Shown in pieces: positions 13,192 through 14,395 of a stretch of 14,395 nt of DNA. The stretch is from positions 1 to 14,395 of the forward strand of contig CALBJK010000180.1 of NCBI GenBank assembly GCA_937892695.1, given 5' to 3'. How positions within the stretch are numbered: position 1 is the first letter of the stretch; each line of letters opens with the position of its first letter. The stretch comes from an uncultured Prevotella sp. (GTDB lineage: Bacteria > Bacteroidota > Bacteroidia > Bacteroidales > Bacteroidaceae). The position numbers and the translations under genes were made by a program. The notes beneath the pieces were generated by a model. The model was not told the origin of the DNA. It was given only the letters and a program-made list of their open reading frames with translations, and searched no databases.

Positions 13192-13925
13192 ACACGAAAC
13201 GTTGCGAAAACAAACCAAAGATAATGTTCAAATATATAAAAGCCATAGCCTTTGACGCTGACGACACGTTGTGGGACAACCAGTCGTACTTTGAAAGGGC
13301 AGAAAAAAGATATTGCGAAATTCTTGCTCCCTACGCCGATGCCGCCAACGTATCTGCCGAACTGTTCAGAACAGAGAAAGCCAATATGGGGCTTCTGGGA
13401 TATGGTGGCAAAGCATTCACAATATCGCTCGTTGAGAACGCACTGCGCGTGAGCCGATACGCCATAAGGGCCGAAGAAGTGGCGGCCATAGTAGAGACCG
13501 GCAAGTCGCTGCTCTGCCTTCCGGCCACACCGCTTCCGGGAGTGCTGACAACCCTCTCGCTGCTGCGCTCAGAAGGTTTTAGAATGGTACTTTTCACAAA
13601 GGGAGAACTTCTTGACCAGCACGGCAAACTGGAAAGGTCAGGACTAGCACCTTTTTTTGAGGACGTAATAGTCGTGAACGACAAGAACGAAGAAACCTTC
13701 GGATGGCTCTGCCACGACCGTCTCAGTACGACTCCGGCGGAAATTCTAATGGTAGGCAACTCGCTCAAGAGCGACATTGCCCCTGCCCTGGCCGTGGGAT
13801 GCTACGCCGCATGGATACCGTTCCGCGTAACATGGAGGATGGAACACGCCGAAGAGTTCGAGCACGAACGCATGGTGCGCCTCGACAGTATCGACAAACT
13901 GCCGTCTGTGCTCAGCGCGAGGTAG
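13188..13925 (+). CDS. HAD-superfamily hydrolase (subfamily IA)
   Basis: A 245-residue cytoplasmic phosphatase-like protein. Motif I is AFDADDTLWDN with Asp23, Asp25 and Thr27; motif II is LFTKG (Thr137); the motif III lysine is Lys166 (NDKNEET); motif IV is MVGNSLKSDIAPA with Asp196. The cap is helical (about 35-110). This is the HAD-IA pattern of phosphoglycolate- or nucleotide-phosphatase relatives; the substrate is unknown. ATG 13188 shares four bases with the comM stop (ATGA), so the two genes are coupled. Met13 (13224) is an alternative start, closer to the first conserved strand. Its last 14 bases overlap the convergent LicD-like gene. Confidence 0.88.
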   Translation: MNTKRCENKPKIMFKYIKAIAFDADDTLWDNQSYFERAEKRYCEILAPYADAANVSAELFRTEKANMGLLGYGGKAFTISLVENALRVSRYAIRAEEVAAIVETGKSLLCLPATPLPGVLTTLSLLRSEGFRMVLFTKGELLDQHGKLERSGLAPFFEDVIVVNDKNEETFGWLCHDRLSTTPAEILMVGNSLKSDIAPALAVGCYAAWIPFRVTWRMEHAEEFEHERMVRLDSIDKLPSVLSAR

Positions 13926-14395
13926 GAACAAGTTCTGGCATAATGAAGACCGAATGAATCTTCTGTTTCTCCTTGGGCGGTATCGTCATGTAGTCTCGGT
14001 ATAGGTCGCGAAGATAGGCATCGGGATTGCAGGGTGCGCTGAACGTCTTGCCTTCAAACTCTATCTGTCCAAGCGGGAAGACGCTGTCGCGACGGTGCAT
14101 TATGCCATATCCGTTATTAATCAAGACGTTTGAAATATAGGTGTTCTTCTTTTTCACAGCAAAGGCAATGTTCCACAGAAGACTGTAAAAAAGATAACGA
14201 GCTCCGAACCAGAAGAATTCGGCTGTAGCCCGGAACGAATAACAATGGGAATGGTGGAGCACCGAATAGCAGGTGGACATGCCCTTGCCGTATTTCTTGA
14301 CAAACTTCTTCGGCACGTCAGGATAAGCTATAAACGGGAAAATGTCGACATAGAGTCCTTTAGAATAGGGCAATGAAAAATCATCCCCCGCCTCG
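13912..14395 (-). CDS. LicD-family transferase-like protein, 5' part outside the window
   Basis: The 160 visible residues run from the window edge (EAGDDFSLPYSKGLYVDIFP) to a stop at 13912. A TTG near 14373 is not needed as a start because the frame continues to the edge. GLYVDIFPF, followed by a helical-hydrophobic stretch (FFWFGARYLFYSLLWNIAF), then FPLGQIEFEGKTFSAPCNPDAYLRDLYRDYM and IPP fits the LicD/nucleotidyltransferase-like family: the last part is its typical F-F-g----P---e-yL---YG-dYm-pP ending. LicD proteins transfer phosphocholine or similar groups onto surface glycans. The catalytic N-terminus with its acidic residues lies outside. It overlaps the upstream HAD gene tail to tail. 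Confidence 0.72.
   Translation of the reverse strand, partial: EAGDDFSLPYSKGLYVDIFPFIAYPDVPKKFVKKYGKGMSTCYSVLHHSHCYSFRATAEFFWFGARYLFYSLLWNIAFAVKKKNTYISNVLINNGYGIMHRRDSVFPLGQIEFEGKTFSAPCNPDAYLRDLYRDYMTIPPKEKQKIHSVFIMPELVPTSR

Overview
The window looks like chromosomal DNA of a Bacteroidales bacterium, most likely Prevotella-like (inference). The signs are: TTTG / TAnnTTTG (-33/-7) promoters of the Bacteroidetes sigma factor in front of several genes; no clear Shine-Dalgarno sites, with starts instead preceded by A-rich sequence; a type IX secretion-like C-terminal domain; remains of a fibronectin III / cleaved-adhesin surface protein; and the ribD / prmC / recX neighbourhood. No rRNA or tRNA gene and no CRISPR array was seen.

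Layout. Bases 1-53 (minus) are the 5' end of a group IIC intron, lying just beyond the terminator (59-94) of a minus-strand operon. That operon is ribD followed by two exported proteins with overlapping stop/start codons (2955 down to 120). Divergent from ribD is a plus-strand housekeeping run: prmC, recX and a comF-like phosphoribosyltransferase (3028-5176), ending in a hairpin terminator. A gene-free 0.8 kb stretch rich in inverted repeats (5177-5975) separates it from convergent eno (enolase, minus, 5976-7292), which has a textbook promoter and a strong bidirectional terminator. Next is a plus-strand pair: an extended SDR/epimerase-type reductase and a membrane PAP2 / Aur1-like enzyme (7613-9639). 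Convergent to it is a minus-strand pair: a Nudix hydrolase and a YihX-like HAD phosphatase (9685-10903). Bases 10904-11646 have no intact gene but hold a frameshifted relic of a cleaved-adhesin domain and the promoter of comM. comM/yifB and a second HAD phosphatase overlap by 4 nt (11647-13925). A LicD-like gene runs in from the right edge on the minus strand and overlaps the HAD gene tail to tail by 14 nt.

How the genes work together. Most are core functions: riboflavin synthesis (RibD), release-factor methylation (PrmC), recombination and DNA uptake (RecX, ComF, ComM), glycolysis (Eno), and nucleotide or phosphometabolite clean-up (Nudix, two HADs). The less ordinary parts are the two exported proteins coupled to ribD, the reductase + PAP2 pair that could act in sphingolipid or other lipid metabolism, the intron placed at a terminator, the palindrome-rich gap before eno, and the decayed surface-protein gene. 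I did not find a clearly new defence or mobile system. The best leads are the ribD-coupled exported proteins and the epimerase/PAP2 pair.
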